A stretch of DNA of 64,000 nt from Eilatimonas milleporae (GCF_003688555.1 NZ_REFR01000009.1:682001-746000), one strand, 5' to 3'; numbered from the stretch's first letter, positions 47,066 to 56,656 are shown. Made by a program: numbers and translations. Notes: generated by a model not told the origin, from the sequence alone.

Positions 47066-48022
47066 CTATCGGCCCGTGTCCCGAGGCACGGCCATGGGCG
47101 GGCCGTCCTCCCGGCTGAAATCCTTCAGATACATGCGCACGGTTCCCCATTCCGTCTCGGTCTCCGCCCGGACGGGCAGCATGCGGCCGTCGCCGAACAC
47201 ATCCTGGAACCACATGACGATGCCGTCCTTCTGCGGGTCCGGCGTATCGTCTTCCGCCTTGCGGCGGCGTGATCGTCCCTCCCGCTTTTGCCGTTTGCGC
47301 CGCTTTTCCTCGGCCCGGGCACGTTTTTCCTTCTCTTCCTCGCTCAGGATCAGATGCCCGGCTACCAGCGCCAGGGTCAACCGGCAGGGCACCGCCTCTC
47401 CAGCAACCGGCGAAAACCGGGACTCTTCCAGTACGCTCACCGTTTCGCCCTCATCGCAGCTCAGCGTCACATCGGAGACGGTACGCCCATCGAAGGACCG
47501 TAAGACCTGCGGCTGTTCGGCCGCGCGGGCAACCACCGGATGATCCAGAAGTCTTATGATCAGGGCTGTCGGGTCGGGGGCGGTCTGCAGCGTTTCGGGC
47601 ACCGGTTCGCGGGGATAATCCTGCAACCACTCTTCCGGCCAGTCTTCCTGCATATCCTGAAGGCGGCCGTCGCGGCCGAACCGCATGCTGCGGAAAAAAC
47701 TGTCGCCTCCCCAGCGCCCTTCCGACCTGTACTCCCCCGCCATGGCGGTGCCGGCCTCACGGCGTCCTTTGGCCGTCACCAGGCTTTCCCCCTTGACGAA
47801 AACGCGCAGGGCTCCGCGTGTACGCGATGTGATCGCCACATCGTAGGACAGACCGTTCGATGTCACGTCCGTCACGGCCGTATAGATGATGAAGCCGTTC
47901 CAGACGAAATTATATGTGGCCTTGATCCGCTCCGCCGCCGCGGCGGGCAGGCAAAGGAAAACCCCCAGCCAGACAGCTGCGCAGACGGTCCCCAGTCTTG
48001 TTCGGACACTCCCCATGGTCAT
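47066..48022 (-). CDS. DUF3108 domain-containing secreted protein
   Basis: The product, about 318 aa, begins with a signal peptide (AAVWLGVFLCLPAAAA). The DUF3108 pattern follows (ATYNFVWNGFIIYTAVTDV, then RTRGALRVFVKGESL, YRSEGRWGG and PDPTALIIRLL). An insertion near residues 225-265 is extremely basic and Glu/Arg/Lys-rich (EEKEKRARAEEKRRKRQKRE), probably a charged helix. The conserved end WGTVRMYLKDF returns after it. The function of the family is unknown. Start codons at 48028, 48022 and 48016 are all possible. Confidence 0.8.
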   Translation of the reverse strand: MTMGSVRTRLGTVCAAVWLGVFLCLPAAAAERIKATYNFVWNGFIIYTAVTDVTSNGLSYDVAITSRTRGALRVFVKGESLVTAKGRREAGTAMAGEYRSEGRWGGDSFFRSMRFGRDGRLQDMQEDWPEEWLQDYPREPVPETLQTAPDPTALIIRLLDHPVVARAAEQPQVLRSFDGRTVSDVTLSCDEGETVSVLEESRFSPVAGEAVPCRLTLALVAGHLILSEEEKEKRARAEEKRRKRQKREGRSRRRKAEDDTPDPQKDGIVMWFQDVFGDGRMLPVRAETETEWGTVRMYLKDFSREDGPPMAVPRDTGR

Positions 48023-48132
48023 GCACACTAATCCCGTTTGACCTGCGAGCCAATCCCGGCTTCACTGTCGCCCTTCATGATTTTCATCACGTGATTATCG
48101 CACGTTAACCATCGCGGGGGATTGCCGTCACC

Positions 48133-48594
48133 ATGTTCAAGATTTTTTATGAAGATATCGAAATCGGCGTCGAGGAGACCTATGGCAACTATGCCGTCAC
48201 CCGCGAAGAGGTGATCGACTTCGCCGGCAAATACGATCCGCAGCCCTTTCATCTGAATGACGACATCGCGAAACAGTCCGTTTTCGGGGCGCTGTGCGCC
48301 AGCGGCTGGCACACTTGCGCAATGGCCATGCGCATAATGGTCGACCGCATGATGGCCGAAGGGTTCGCCGGCATGGGCTCACCGGGCGTGGACAATATCC
48401 GCTGGAAAAAACCCGTCTTCCCCGGCGACACCCTCAGCGTCAGAATGCGCACCACCGAAAAACGGCCATCCGCCTCGCGCCCCAATATCGGCCTGATCAA
48501 AGGCGCCTACGAAGTCCTCAACCAAAAGGACGAAGTGGTGATGACCATGGAAACGAATGCGATGGTTTTACGGCGCACACCGGCAGCCGGTTGA
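48133..48594 (+). CDS. MaoC-family (R)-specific enoyl-CoA hydratase-like protein
   Basis: The 153-aa single hot-dog protein has the MaoC hydratase motif: YAVTREEVIDFAGKYDPQPFHLNDDIAKQSVFGALCASGWHT in broken form, with catalytic Asp and His (DPQPFH). PVFPGDTLSVRMR follows. Such enzymes hydrate enoyl-CoA esters. The gene stands alone between a DUF3108 gene and msrQ. Confidence 0.9.
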   Translation: MFKIFYEDIEIGVEETYGNYAVTREEVIDFAGKYDPQPFHLNDDIAKQSVFGALCASGWHTCAMAMRIMVDRMMAEGFAGMGSPGVDNIRWKKPVFPGDTLSVRMRTTEKRPSASRPNIGLIKGAYEVLNQKDEVVMTMETNAMVLRRTPAAG

Positions 48595-48746
48595 GAATAG
48601 CGGAATACCCCTTTTGAGGCCGGCACCCCGGAATACGGCACTGCGAGATTAAGGCACGCGAAGACACGGCGCTCGGAGGAAATGTCTTTTACGCAAACAA
48701 CCGATATACGGCGCCGCCGGAAACCCGGCCTGAATGGCAGTCGTCA

Positions 48747-49409
48747 TTAAGGCCGGGACAAGCCGGCGGGCCGCTTCCGGTTCTGTGTTCGGTGAAACAG
48801 GCGGCGCACCACCGGCAAACGCAACAGCATCAGTCCGGCGAATATGGCGGCATAGATAAGGGGCTCGGCCTGTATACCCTTGCGCATCATGTAAAAATGC
48901 AGCAGCGCCAGCGGCACGATGAGATAGACCAGCCGGTGCAGGCGTTTCCAGCGCCTGGCGCCAAGTCTTTTCACCCAGCCGGATGTACTGGTCCATGCCA
49001 GCGGAACCAGGGCCACAGCCGCCGCCATCCCGACCGTGATATAGGTGCGCTTCACAATATCCCGCCACAGGGCCGCCCAGTCCAACAGCAGATCCAGCCA
49101 GACATAACTGACAATGTGCAGCAGCACATAAAAAAAGGCGAACAGCCCCATCATCCGGCGAAACAGGATAGGCTTCTGCGTGCCCAGAGCGCTTGCCAGC
49201 GGTGTCAACGCCAGCCCTCCCAGAAGGATACGCAGGGCCCAGTCGCCGCTGAAACGATTCGACGTTTCATGGGGATTGAACCCAAGGCCGTGCGGCTCCC
49301 CGGCAAAGGCCAAAATCCAGTTTGCGACCAGCCAGGCCGCCGGCAGGCTGAGCAGAAGAAAGGCTATCGGTTTGCCGTAACGCTTCAGCGCCCGCGCTGA
49401 AACACCCAT
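48747..49409 (-). CDS. msrQ: MsrQ, heme-binding membrane subunit of the periplasmic Met sulfoxide reductase
   Basis: The 220-aa protein has six TM segments and the ferric-reductase-like heme motif: FFYVLLHIVSYVWLDLLLDW, then RTYITVGMAAAVALVPLAWTS and RRWKRLHRLVYLIVPLALLHFYMM with conserved His. It passes quinol electrons to MsrP. ATG 49409 shares one base with the msrP stop (TGATG), so the two are coupled. Confidence 0.93.
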   Translation of the reverse strand: MGVSARALKRYGKPIAFLLLSLPAAWLVANWILAFAGEPHGLGFNPHETSNRFSGDWALRILLGGLALTPLASALGTQKPILFRRMMGLFAFFYVLLHIVSYVWLDLLLDWAALWRDIVKRTYITVGMAAAVALVPLAWTSTSGWVKRLGARRWKRLHRLVYLIVPLALLHFYMMRKGIQAEPLIYAAIFAGLMLLRLPVVRRLFHRTQNRKRPAGLSRP

Positions 49410-50362
49410 CAATAATATTGCCTCAAATCCATACCCTGATACAGGTGGGCGACCAGTTCACCGTATCCGTTGAATTTTTCCGTCCGGCGCCGGCCGAATT
49501 CGCCGATACGGCGTTCCGTCGCCTGGCTCCATCGCGGATGCGGCACATCCGGGTTCACATTGGCGAAAAATCCGTATTCACGCGCATTCTGCCGTTCCCA
49601 GGTGGTGCGCGGACGCACATCCGTCAGCGTTATGCGGACAATGGACTTGATCGACTTGAAACCGTATTTCCACGGCACGACCAGACGCAGCGGCGCACCG
49701 TTCTGGTTCGGCAATTCCTTGCCGTACAGACCGACGGCGATCAGCGCCAGCGGATTGGTCGCCTCGTCCAGACGCAAACCCTCCACATAGGGCCAGTCGA
49801 CCACGGGCCATTTCAACCCCGGCATTTGCTTCTCGTCGGCCAGGGTTTCAAAACGGACATATTTCGCGCCCGTCTGCACGCCCACCTTGTCCAGGAGGGA
49901 CGCCAGCGGCACACCGATCCAGGGGACCACCATCGACCAGGCTTCAACACAGCGCAGGCGGTAGATGCGTTCTTCCAGAGCCGAAAAATCCACCAGGTCC
50001 TCGAATGCATAGGCGGCGGGGCGTTCGACCATCCCGTCAACGGCAACCGACCAGGGTTTTGGCTGCAACCGCCATGCGTTGCGCGACGGGTCGGACTTGT
50101 CGACACCGAACTCATAATAATTGTTGTAGGATGTGATGGCCTCTTCCGGCGTCAATTCTCCACCCGGATCAAAGGATGTCTTTGCATGGGGTAACGGCTG
50201 CAATATCCGATCCTGCGGTGCCGACTGAACGGCAAGACCCACAGCGCCGACGCCGGTCAGCGCCCCGGCGGCCATCAGAAAACGACGCCGGTTCAGATAG
50301 ACCGGCTCCGGCGTGACAGCGGCTTCCCGTTCATCCCATGGTCTTCTATGTCGTATGCGCAT
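49409..50362 (-). CDS. msrP: MsrP, molybdopterin catalytic subunit of the periplasmic Met sulfoxide reductase
   Basis: The 317-aa precursor has a Tat signal (NRRRFLMAAGALTGVGAVGLA) and the molybdopterin fold of sulfite-oxidase type. The Mo-ligating Cys lies in YRLRCVEAWSMVVPWIG (near residue 137), and LVVPWKYGFKSIKSI is near residue 230. It repairs oxidised Met in periplasmic proteins using electrons from MsrQ. It is the first gene of the msrPQ operon. Confidence 0.94.
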   Translation of the reverse strand: MRIRHRRPWDEREAAVTPEPVYLNRRRFLMAAGALTGVGAVGLAVQSAPQDRILQPLPHAKTSFDPGGELTPEEAITSYNNYYEFGVDKSDPSRNAWRLQPKPWSVAVDGMVERPAAYAFEDLVDFSALEERIYRLRCVEAWSMVVPWIGVPLASLLDKVGVQTGAKYVRFETLADEKQMPGLKWPVVDWPYVEGLRLDEATNPLALIAVGLYGKELPNQNGAPLRLVVPWKYGFKSIKSIVRITLTDVRPRTTWERQNAREYGFFANVNPDVPHPRWSQATERRIGEFGRRRTEKFNGYGELVAHLYQGMDLRQYY

Positions 50363-50476
50363 ACCTGATCATCCCTTCAGGCGTGACAATAATCCACCTC
50401 TGTTAAATATCCAGTAACGACCTCCGGCATATCCATCACGACGCCTTGCGGACACCGTGAAGATGCGGCATAGGTG

Positions 50477-51172
50477 ATGAAATTCAAAAAAGAATACGCA
50501 CTATCTGGGCTGGCAACTGAAGGTTTCGAGTACAATTTAATGAGTGGTTTATGGGATATCGGTTCCCTCGGTCAGGAGGAACCGGCATATCGTTTCATTC
50601 GGCATTGGCGCAACCTGCAACGGACATCAGGCTGCCTGATTCCGCCGAAAACCCTTCTGTCCCCGAACAGCATCAAATCGATCCTGCCATACGTCTATAT
50701 CAGTGAATGGACCGACAGTGCCGATCTGACGATCCGCCTGTGCGGGACCGGACTGGCCGGCAAATTCGGCATGGACATGACCGGCAGAAATGTCTTCGAC
50801 TTCATTGACCCGGCAGAGGTCGCCGCACAAAGACGATTTTACGGCGCCATGCTGGACCAGCCCTGCGGCGGCGCGCAGGAACGCCTGTTCCGCAATGGCC
50901 GGCGGGTGCCGTTCCTCTTCGTCAGTCTGCATCTGCCATTGACGGACGGCGACGGCAAAATCCGGTATTTCGCCGGTATCGGACGGGCGGCGCCCGCGCC
51001 CGTCATGTCCGTCCTTGCCACCCAGCATCACCAGACCGATACGTCGATGACACTGCGTCAAACCTGTCTGGACATCGGCGCCGGCCTGCCCGCACTGGCT
51101 GGCGATGAGGACTGGCAGACCGATATATTGCCCTATGGCACGCCGGGCCCGGATATGCGGCCCCACGGTTGA
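50477..51172 (+). CDS. PAS_5-type PAS domain protein
   Basis: The 231-aa protein matches the PAS_5 (DUF1488-like alphaproteobacterial) arrangement: RFIRHWRNLQRTSGCLIPPKTLLSP, KSILPYVYISEWTDSADLTIRLCGTGLAGKFGMDMTGRNVFDF in broken form, and PFLFVSLHLPLTDGDGKIRYFAGIG. There is no output domain, so it is a stand-alone sensor of unknown signal. ATG 50477 is preferred to the GTG one codon earlier. It converges on astB. Confidence 0.82.
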   Translation: MKFKKEYALSGLATEGFEYNLMSGLWDIGSLGQEEPAYRFIRHWRNLQRTSGCLIPPKTLLSPNSIKSILPYVYISEWTDSADLTIRLCGTGLAGKFGMDMTGRNVFDFIDPAEVAAQRRFYGAMLDQPCGGAQERLFRNGRRVPFLFVSLHLPLTDGDGKIRYFAGIGRAAPAPVMSVLATQHHQTDTSMTLRQTCLDIGAGLPALAGDEDWQTDILPYGTPGPDMRPHG

Positions 51173-51222
51173 TCAGCCCCCAACGGCGCCTGCTTCCGGC
51201 CGGACGCTGGACGGCTTCCGAC

Positions 51223-52551
51223 CTATTTCTGAAAGGCGTACAGACTGCCAAGCCCAAGAATACCGGTCAGATCGTCAAGGGCCGCCATCCCTTCTTCCAT
51301 CAGGGCAGGATCGCCAAGATCCTCGGGCAAAAGACGGTCACGGTAATGACGGTGTGCCCATGCCTCCAACTGCTCAATACAGTCGGCGTCCAGTATCGCT
51401 TGGGCACCCAGCGCCTTCAGGTCGTCCTCCGACAGGACAACCCGCAGCCGCAAGCAGGCCGGGCCACCGCCATTGCGCATGCTTTGCCGAACATCGAGAA
51501 TTTCACAATGGCCGATCGGCCCGCCGGACGCGATCAGATCGTCCAGATAGTCCTTGACCGCCGGCGTTTCATTCACCTCGCCCGGCAGGATCAGGGTCAT
51601 CCTCTCGCGCCCCGGCACACTGACAAGCTGACTGTTGAACAGATAGGATGTCACCGCATCCTGAAGACCGACCCTGTCTGCCGGCACGGTGACACACTGC
51701 AATCCGTCGCCATATGCGGCATTCAGATCCCGGCCAAGACCGTCCGGATCGGCAAACGCCTCCTCATGATGGAAAAAAACCGGTCCGTTTGAGACCGCCA
51801 CCACATCATTATGGAACGCGCCGGCATTGATGGCTTTGGCGCTCTGACGCGCAAAGACAGTCCGGGACGGGTCAAGCCCGTGCTGGCGGGCAATGGCCTC
51901 GCTGGCCTCGCGGGTCTGCCGGCCGGGATAGGACAGATCCCTGTCCGTTTCGAAGGCATTGCGGCCATAGACAAACAGCGCCACGCCCGGCGCACCGTAC
52001 CCATCACTGAAACGGCAGTGATTGGCCGCGCCTTCATCGCCCATATGATGCCCGCCGATCAGCGGATCGTGATGGGCAAAGCGATCACCTTCGGGAAAGA
52101 TGCGCCGAAGCACGGCGGCTGTCGTATCGGGTTCAATGGCGCGATGAAACATGGCCGCCAGATTGGCGGGGGTGAAATGGATGCGGCCATCGGCCGTGTC
52201 GGGTGCGGGCGACACGGTGGCCGCATTCGCCGTCCACATGGTGGCAGCGGATGTGACATTGACCAGCAGGGCCGGATGCCGGGCGGCGGCGGACAGTATC
52301 TCGGCGTCCCTGCCCTGAAAGCCCAGCGCCCTCAGCGTTGGCAGGTGCGGACGTTCGTGGGGCGGCAGGACACCCTGCACCAGTCCCAGGGACATCAGGT
52401 GGCGCATTTTGGCAAGCCCCTGCAGGACCCCCTCACGCGGATTGGCCACGCGCCCCTTGTTACTGGCCGACGCCACATTGCCATAGGACAGCCCGGCATA
52501 ATTATGGGTCGGGCCGACCAGACCGTCGAAGTTCACCTCATGATATCTCAT
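51223..52551 (-). CDS. astB: N-succinylarginine dihydrolase
   Basis: The 442-aa enzyme begins with the AstB signature EVNFDGLVGPTHNYAGLSYGN. It has the catalytic GSxxMWTANAATV equivalent (SAATMWTANAATVSP), a HHMGDEGAANHCRF motif and a late SMRNGGGPACLRLRV containing the nucleophile Cys. It converts N2-succinylarginine to succinylornithine, CO2 and ammonia, the second AST step. It is the last gene of the M20-astA-astD-astB operon, 46 bases after astD. Confidence 0.95.
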   Translation of the reverse strand: MRYHEVNFDGLVGPTHNYAGLSYGNVASASNKGRVANPREGVLQGLAKMRHLMSLGLVQGVLPPHERPHLPTLRALGFQGRDAEILSAAARHPALLVNVTSAATMWTANAATVSPAPDTADGRIHFTPANLAAMFHRAIEPDTTAAVLRRIFPEGDRFAHHDPLIGGHHMGDEGAANHCRFSDGYGAPGVALFVYGRNAFETDRDLSYPGRQTREASEAIARQHGLDPSRTVFARQSAKAINAGAFHNDVVAVSNGPVFFHHEEAFADPDGLGRDLNAAYGDGLQCVTVPADRVGLQDAVTSYLFNSQLVSVPGRERMTLILPGEVNETPAVKDYLDDLIASGGPIGHCEILDVRQSMRNGGGPACLRLRVVLSEDDLKALGAQAILDADCIEQLEAWAHRHYRDRLLPEDLGDPALMEEGMAALDDLTGILGLGSLYAFQK

Positions 52552-52597
52552 CGCTTGCCTCCTGCGCGCCCTGAAAATCGTACGGACGCGGGTGCCT

Positions 52598-54088
52598 TTA
52601 CAATTTCAGTCCCAGGTTCAGCCCCTGGGGAATGCCGTCAATGCGGACACAGCCGTCGGTACGGTCCATGCTGGCAACCGGATATGCACAGTAATCCGCC
52701 GCGTAATAGGCACTGGGCCGGTGATTGCCGGACCAGCCGATCCCGCCGAAAGGCGCCGTCGAGGCGGCGCCTGTCAGTTGCTGGTTCCAGTTGACGATCC
52801 CGGCACGGATCCTGGGATGAAAATAGTCATACAGCGCCCTGTCGTCCGAAATCAGCCCGGCGGCCAGGCCGAACCGGGTGTTGTTGGCCTCACGAACGCC
52901 GGCCTCGAAATCCGCCACACGGATCACCTGCAGGAAAGGGCCGAAAATCTCATCGTCGGGTCGGTCGGCGACATCCGTGACATCCATTAGACCGGGCGTC
53001 AGAAAGGCATCGCCGCGCGACAGTCGGCTGACCGGACGTAAAATACGGCCGCCGGCCTTTTCAAGCCTGCCGACCCCGTCCAGAACCCGCTCGGCGGCAC
53101 CGGCGGAGACCAGCGGCCCCATGAAGGACGCCTCCTCATCGCACCAGGCACCGACGCTGATCCCGTCCATGATCTCGCCCAGGCGCTTGACAAAGGCATC
53201 GCCCTGCACGCCTGCGGGCACAATCAGCCGGCGGGCGCAGGTACAGCGTTGACCGCTTGATACAAAGGCCGAGAGCACCGTCAGCACGGCGGCGGCGTCC
53301 AGATCGCCGGCGCCGTGCACGATCAGCGGATTGTTGCCCCCCATTTCCAGGGCCAGAATAACCTCGGGGCGGTCGGCGAGCATACGCGCGATCGCCCGCC
53401 CGGTGGCCGCACTGCCCGTGAACAAAATACCGTCGATGGCGGGATGACCGGCCAGCGCCGCGCCCGTGTCGCGTCCCCCCTGCACCATATTGAGAACCCC
53501 GTCCGGCAAACCGGCTGCGACCCAGACCGCCACCATATATTCCGCGACCGCCGGGGTCAGGTCGCTGGGCTTGAAGACGACGCTGTTGCCGGCGATCAAT
53601 GCCGGAACGATATGCCCGTTCGGCAGATGACCGGGGAAATTATAGGGCCCGAACACGGCCATGACCCCGTGCGGGCGGTGAACCAGACGGGCGGTCAGGA
53701 CGCCTTGATCATTTTGCTTGCGGCCGGTGCGCTCCTCATACGCCGCAATGGAAATATCGACCTTGCGGATGATGGCCGTCGCTTCCCCCGTGGCATCCGC
53801 CAGCGTCTTACCGGCCTCTTGGGCGATCAGACGGGCCAGCGCATCCTTGTCGGCTTCCAGACGGGCGGCGAATGCGCGCGCGACACCGGCCCGATCCTCG
53901 AACGGTACCAGGGACCAGTCCTCAAATGCCGCGGCGGCGGCCCTGACGGCGGCGTCGACCTGACGGTCTGTCGCCGCATGGCCCGACCATAACAGGCTGT
54001 CTTCGGCCGGATCGCGGGACTGAAAACTGGCTCCGTCACCCGCCGACCATTGACCCGCGATGAAATTGCCTTTCGAGGCCGCGGCCAT
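52598..54088 (-). CDS. astD: Succinylglutamate-semialdehyde dehydrogenase
   Basis: The 496-aa protein is an ALDH with VFGPYNFPGHLPNGHIVPAL, the catalytic Glu in ALEMGGNNPL and the nucleophile Cys in SSGQRCTCARRL (near residue 287), the AstD-type variants. It oxidises N-succinylglutamate semialdehyde with NAD. ATG 54088 follows AAGGAGAAGG, and the gap to astA is one base, so the two are coupled. AstC, the aminotransferase between AstB and AstD, is not in the window. Confidence 0.95.
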   Translation of the reverse strand: MAAASKGNFIAGQWSAGDGASFQSRDPAEDSLLWSGHAATDRQVDAAVRAAAAAFEDWSLVPFEDRAGVARAFAARLEADKDALARLIAQEAGKTLADATGEATAIIRKVDISIAAYEERTGRKQNDQGVLTARLVHRPHGVMAVFGPYNFPGHLPNGHIVPALIAGNSVVFKPSDLTPAVAEYMVAVWVAAGLPDGVLNMVQGGRDTGAALAGHPAIDGILFTGSAATGRAIARMLADRPEVILALEMGGNNPLIVHGAGDLDAAAVLTVLSAFVSSGQRCTCARRLIVPAGVQGDAFVKRLGEIMDGISVGAWCDEEASFMGPLVSAGAAERVLDGVGRLEKAGGRILRPVSRLSRGDAFLTPGLMDVTDVADRPDDEIFGPFLQVIRVADFEAGVREANNTRFGLAAGLISDDRALYDYFHPRIRAGIVNWNQQLTGAASTAPFGGIGWSGNHRPSAYYAADYCAYPVASMDRTDGCVRIDGIPQGLNLGLKL

Positions 54089-54089
54089 G

Positions 54090-55217
54090 TCATCCTTCTC
54101 CTTCATCTGGTGTTGCGTCCGTATCGGGCGGCAGCGCCTGCGGGGCGCCGGCACCCTGTTCCTGTGTCCGCGCGTCCTTTTTACGTTCTACGGGGGCATA
54201 ACGGATTCTGTCCCCCGCACCGATCCCGAGCGCCGCACCCGCCTCACGGGGCAACCAAAGACCGCTGTGCGTTTCCACGACCCGGGTCAGGACGACACGG
54301 AAATGATCCAGGGACGGGTTGGCGGCCAGATGGTCTGCGGCCAGATGGTCCGCCGGACGCTCAGGCGCATCCACGAGGCCGGCAAGGATATCCTCCCGGC
54401 TGGCGCGGACGGTCCAGATACCGCGCCGATGCACTTCCATCGCCGGCCCGCCGTCGAAAATGTCCACCGCGCCGGAAAAACGAAACCCTTCCTGCTCCAG
54501 CAGTCGGATGGCCGGGCGCGCACCGTCATGCGGCCTGCCGATGACATCCTGCGCCGCCTTGGGCAGCAGCGCCGTGTAAATGGGGAATTTCGGCATCAGG
54601 TCGGCAATGAACTGGCTGTTGCCTTCCCCGTTGATCCGGTCCGCCGTTTTGAAATCCATGCCGAAAAAATGGCGCCCGATCGACTCCCAGAAAGGGGAAT
54701 TGTCGTTGTCGTCCACCCACCCCCGGATTTCGGCAATGACCTGATCGGAAAACCGCTGCGGATGCGCGCCGAGAAGCATGTAACGCGCCTTGGACATCAA
54801 TCGCCCCAAACGGCCCTGTCGATAATCCGGGTCCAGAAACAGCGTCGCCATTTCGCAGGCCCCGACAAAATCGTTGGACAGGTTCAAAAGCGACGTATCG
54901 ATGCGCATCTCCGGATCGTGGCTGACCTGTGTCTGGTGCAGCAGCCGGTAACTGTAAAACGGTTTGTCCAGTCCGACACCCGCGACAATGGCGCTGGTTC
55001 CGACGATCCGACCGCTCGCTCCCTCTTCCATCACCAGAAGATAGGTCCGTTTCTGCCGGCCCGTTTCAAGAGGGCCGAATGCCGCCAGCGACTCTTCGAT
55101 CCTGGCCGCCAGCGTCGGTTCATGCGCCGGCAGGGTTGTCAGGCCCGTGCCGGCTTTCCGCGCAAGCTCCAGCAAGCCCTCCAGATCACCACCGGCAACC
55201 GGACGCACAATAAACAT
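54090..55217 (-). CDS. astA: Arginine N-succinyltransferase
   Basis: The 375-aa protein begins MFIVRPVAGGDLEGLLELA and has the AstA core SYRLLHQTQVSHDPEMRI, NDFVGACEMATLFLDPDYR and GRHFFGMDF. It transfers succinyl from succinyl-CoA to arginine. Near residue 295 a 15-bp tandem duplication (54322-54351) gives ADHLAADHLAA. The C-terminal 50 residues are basic and disordered beyond the usual end. ATG 55217 follows GGGAGACAT, at the start of the family core. Confidence 0.94.
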   Translation of the reverse strand: MFIVRPVAGGDLEGLLELARKAGTGLTTLPAHEPTLAARIEESLAAFGPLETGRQKRTYLLVMEEGASGRIVGTSAIVAGVGLDKPFYSYRLLHQTQVSHDPEMRIDTSLLNLSNDFVGACEMATLFLDPDYRQGRLGRLMSKARYMLLGAHPQRFSDQVIAEIRGWVDDNDNSPFWESIGRHFFGMDFKTADRINGEGNSQFIADLMPKFPIYTALLPKAAQDVIGRPHDGARPAIRLLEQEGFRFSGAVDIFDGGPAMEVHRRGIWTVRASREDILAGLVDAPERPADHLAADHLAANPSLDHFRVVLTRVVETHSGLWLPREAGAALGIGAGDRIRYAPVERKKDARTQEQGAGAPQALPPDTDATPDEGEG

Positions 55218-55264
55218 GTCCGTATGTCTCCCTCGTCTTCTGCGCTCGCCAGTCGGTCGCCCGT

Positions 55265-56539
55265 TCAAGCGGCGGAATCGGTGCGACGTTCCTGCAGGAC
55301 ATCGTCAAACCGCCCTGCCGCGATTGCCATCAGGATAAGCGCGGACAAGCGGGCTCTTTCCGTCAGGCTGGCGGCAATCATGAATTCATCGTGACTGTGG
55401 ATCTTGCCACCCCGCACACCCAGCGTATCCACATTGGGCAACCCCGCCGCCGCCAGATTGTTGCCCTCGCAGCATCCACCGGTCGGCTTGTAATCAATCC
55501 CGATCCCAAGCGCCGCGCCGCAATCGCGCACCCGGTCCATCAGGAGCCGGTTCGCCTGGCTGAGGGGTTTGGGCGGACGGTTGACACCGCCATGCAGGCG
55601 GACATGAAAGCCGTCCTCCTGTTCGTGGCGTCTGACCAGATCCGAAAGGGTCGCGGCCAGCCAGCCCGCGTCATCCGACTGCTCCAGACGCACATTGAAA
55701 CGGCACCAGGCAAGATCCGGCACCACATTGGGGGCACTGCCGCCATGGATCACAGCCGGGTTCACCGTCAACCCGTCACGCGCGCCCGTCAGCGCCGCCA
55801 GGTCGGCAACGATTCTCGATAAATGCACAACAGCATTGCGGCCGCTGTGGAATTCCCGGCCCGCATGTGCGGACCGCCCTTCCACCACCAGGGTATAATT
55901 GCCGCTGCCCTTGCGCGCGCCGGCCAGTGTCCCGTCCGCCAGCGCCGGTTCATATGTCAGGCCGATATCCGCCGTCTTCGCCCGGTCGGCCAACAACGGT
56001 GCCGATGCGAGAGACCCGGTCTCCTCGTCCGGCGACAGAATGACCTCCCAGTCCAGCCTGCCGGCCAGCGGGCTCTCCTCAAAGGCCCGCAGGGCCTCCA
56101 GCATCACCAGAATGCCGCCCTTCATGTCCGCCACACCGGGACCGTTCAAAATTCCGTCGCCCGTCCACCGCGCGGACTGAAAACTGTCCTCTTTCGGAAA
56201 AACCGTATCCAGATGCCCCGTCAGCAAGACCCGGCGGTTGGCGCCGGACCGTTTGGCAATGCTCAGTGCCGGCGCATTGGGCACCCGCTCAACCTGTCCC
56301 AGTGCGTTGACGGTTTCCGTATCCCTCAAGGAGACGGCTGTCAGCTCCGCGCCAAGGTCGCCGGCATGGGTGCGCACCAGTCCGTCCATGACCGCTATAC
56401 CCTCCGAGTTCCGGCTGCCGCTGTTGACGGCCGACCAGGCGATAAGGGTGTCAATCAACTCGCCTTCACGCCCATCGATACGGGCAAGAGCATCCCGGCA
56501 CTGATGCGGTGCCGGCAGGGTATCCATGAAGTCCGTCAC
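55265..56539 (-). CDS. M20-family zinc hydrolase, first gene of the arginine succinyltransferase operon
   Basis: The 424-aa protein matches M20 peptidases of the CPG2/ArgE type. LLTGHLDTVFPKEDSF carries the first zinc His and the Asp, GVADMKGGILVML the bridging Asp, ILSPDEETGS the catalytic Glu-Glu, and GRSAHAG belongs to the dimerisation domain. GGCCEGNNLAAAG and GKIHSHDEFM close the site. Such enzymes split an N-acyl amino acid. It directly precedes astA (gap 47) and no astE is present, so it may be the missing succinylglutamate desuccinylase; that is inference. GTG 56539 was chosen for its GGGAA; ATG 56527 is possible. Confidence 0.88.
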   Translation of the reverse strand: MTDFMDTLPAPHQCRDALARIDGREGELIDTLIAWSAVNSGSRNSEGIAVMDGLVRTHAGDLGAELTAVSLRDTETVNALGQVERVPNAPALSIAKRSGANRRVLLTGHLDTVFPKEDSFQSARWTGDGILNGPGVADMKGGILVMLEALRAFEESPLAGRLDWEVILSPDEETGSLASAPLLADRAKTADIGLTYEPALADGTLAGARKGSGNYTLVVEGRSAHAGREFHSGRNAVVHLSRIVADLAALTGARDGLTVNPAVIHGGSAPNVVPDLAWCRFNVRLEQSDDAGWLAATLSDLVRRHEQEDGFHVRLHGGVNRPPKPLSQANRLLMDRVRDCGAALGIGIDYKPTGGCCEGNNLAAAGLPNVDTLGVRGGKIHSHDEFMIAASLTERARLSALILMAIAAGRFDDVLQERRTDSAA

Positions 56540-56624
56540 AATGGCATTCCCATATCAGGGCATGGGCAAACCGACAGTCTAACCGTTGGTTTAGAAGGCA
56601 TGCCCGCCTTGGTTTAAGTCAGAC

Positions 56625-56656
56625 CGTTTATCGCAGAACAGCCTCCGTTTATCGCT
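56625..56656 (+). repeat. Direct repeat CCGTTTATCGC, two copies, 21 bp apart
   Basis: Identical 11-mers at 56625-56635 and 56646-56656 lie on one face of the helix. They are between the divergent M20 hydrolase and LuxR-type genes, about 145 bases from the latter's start, so they are candidate binding sites. Confidence 0.45.
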
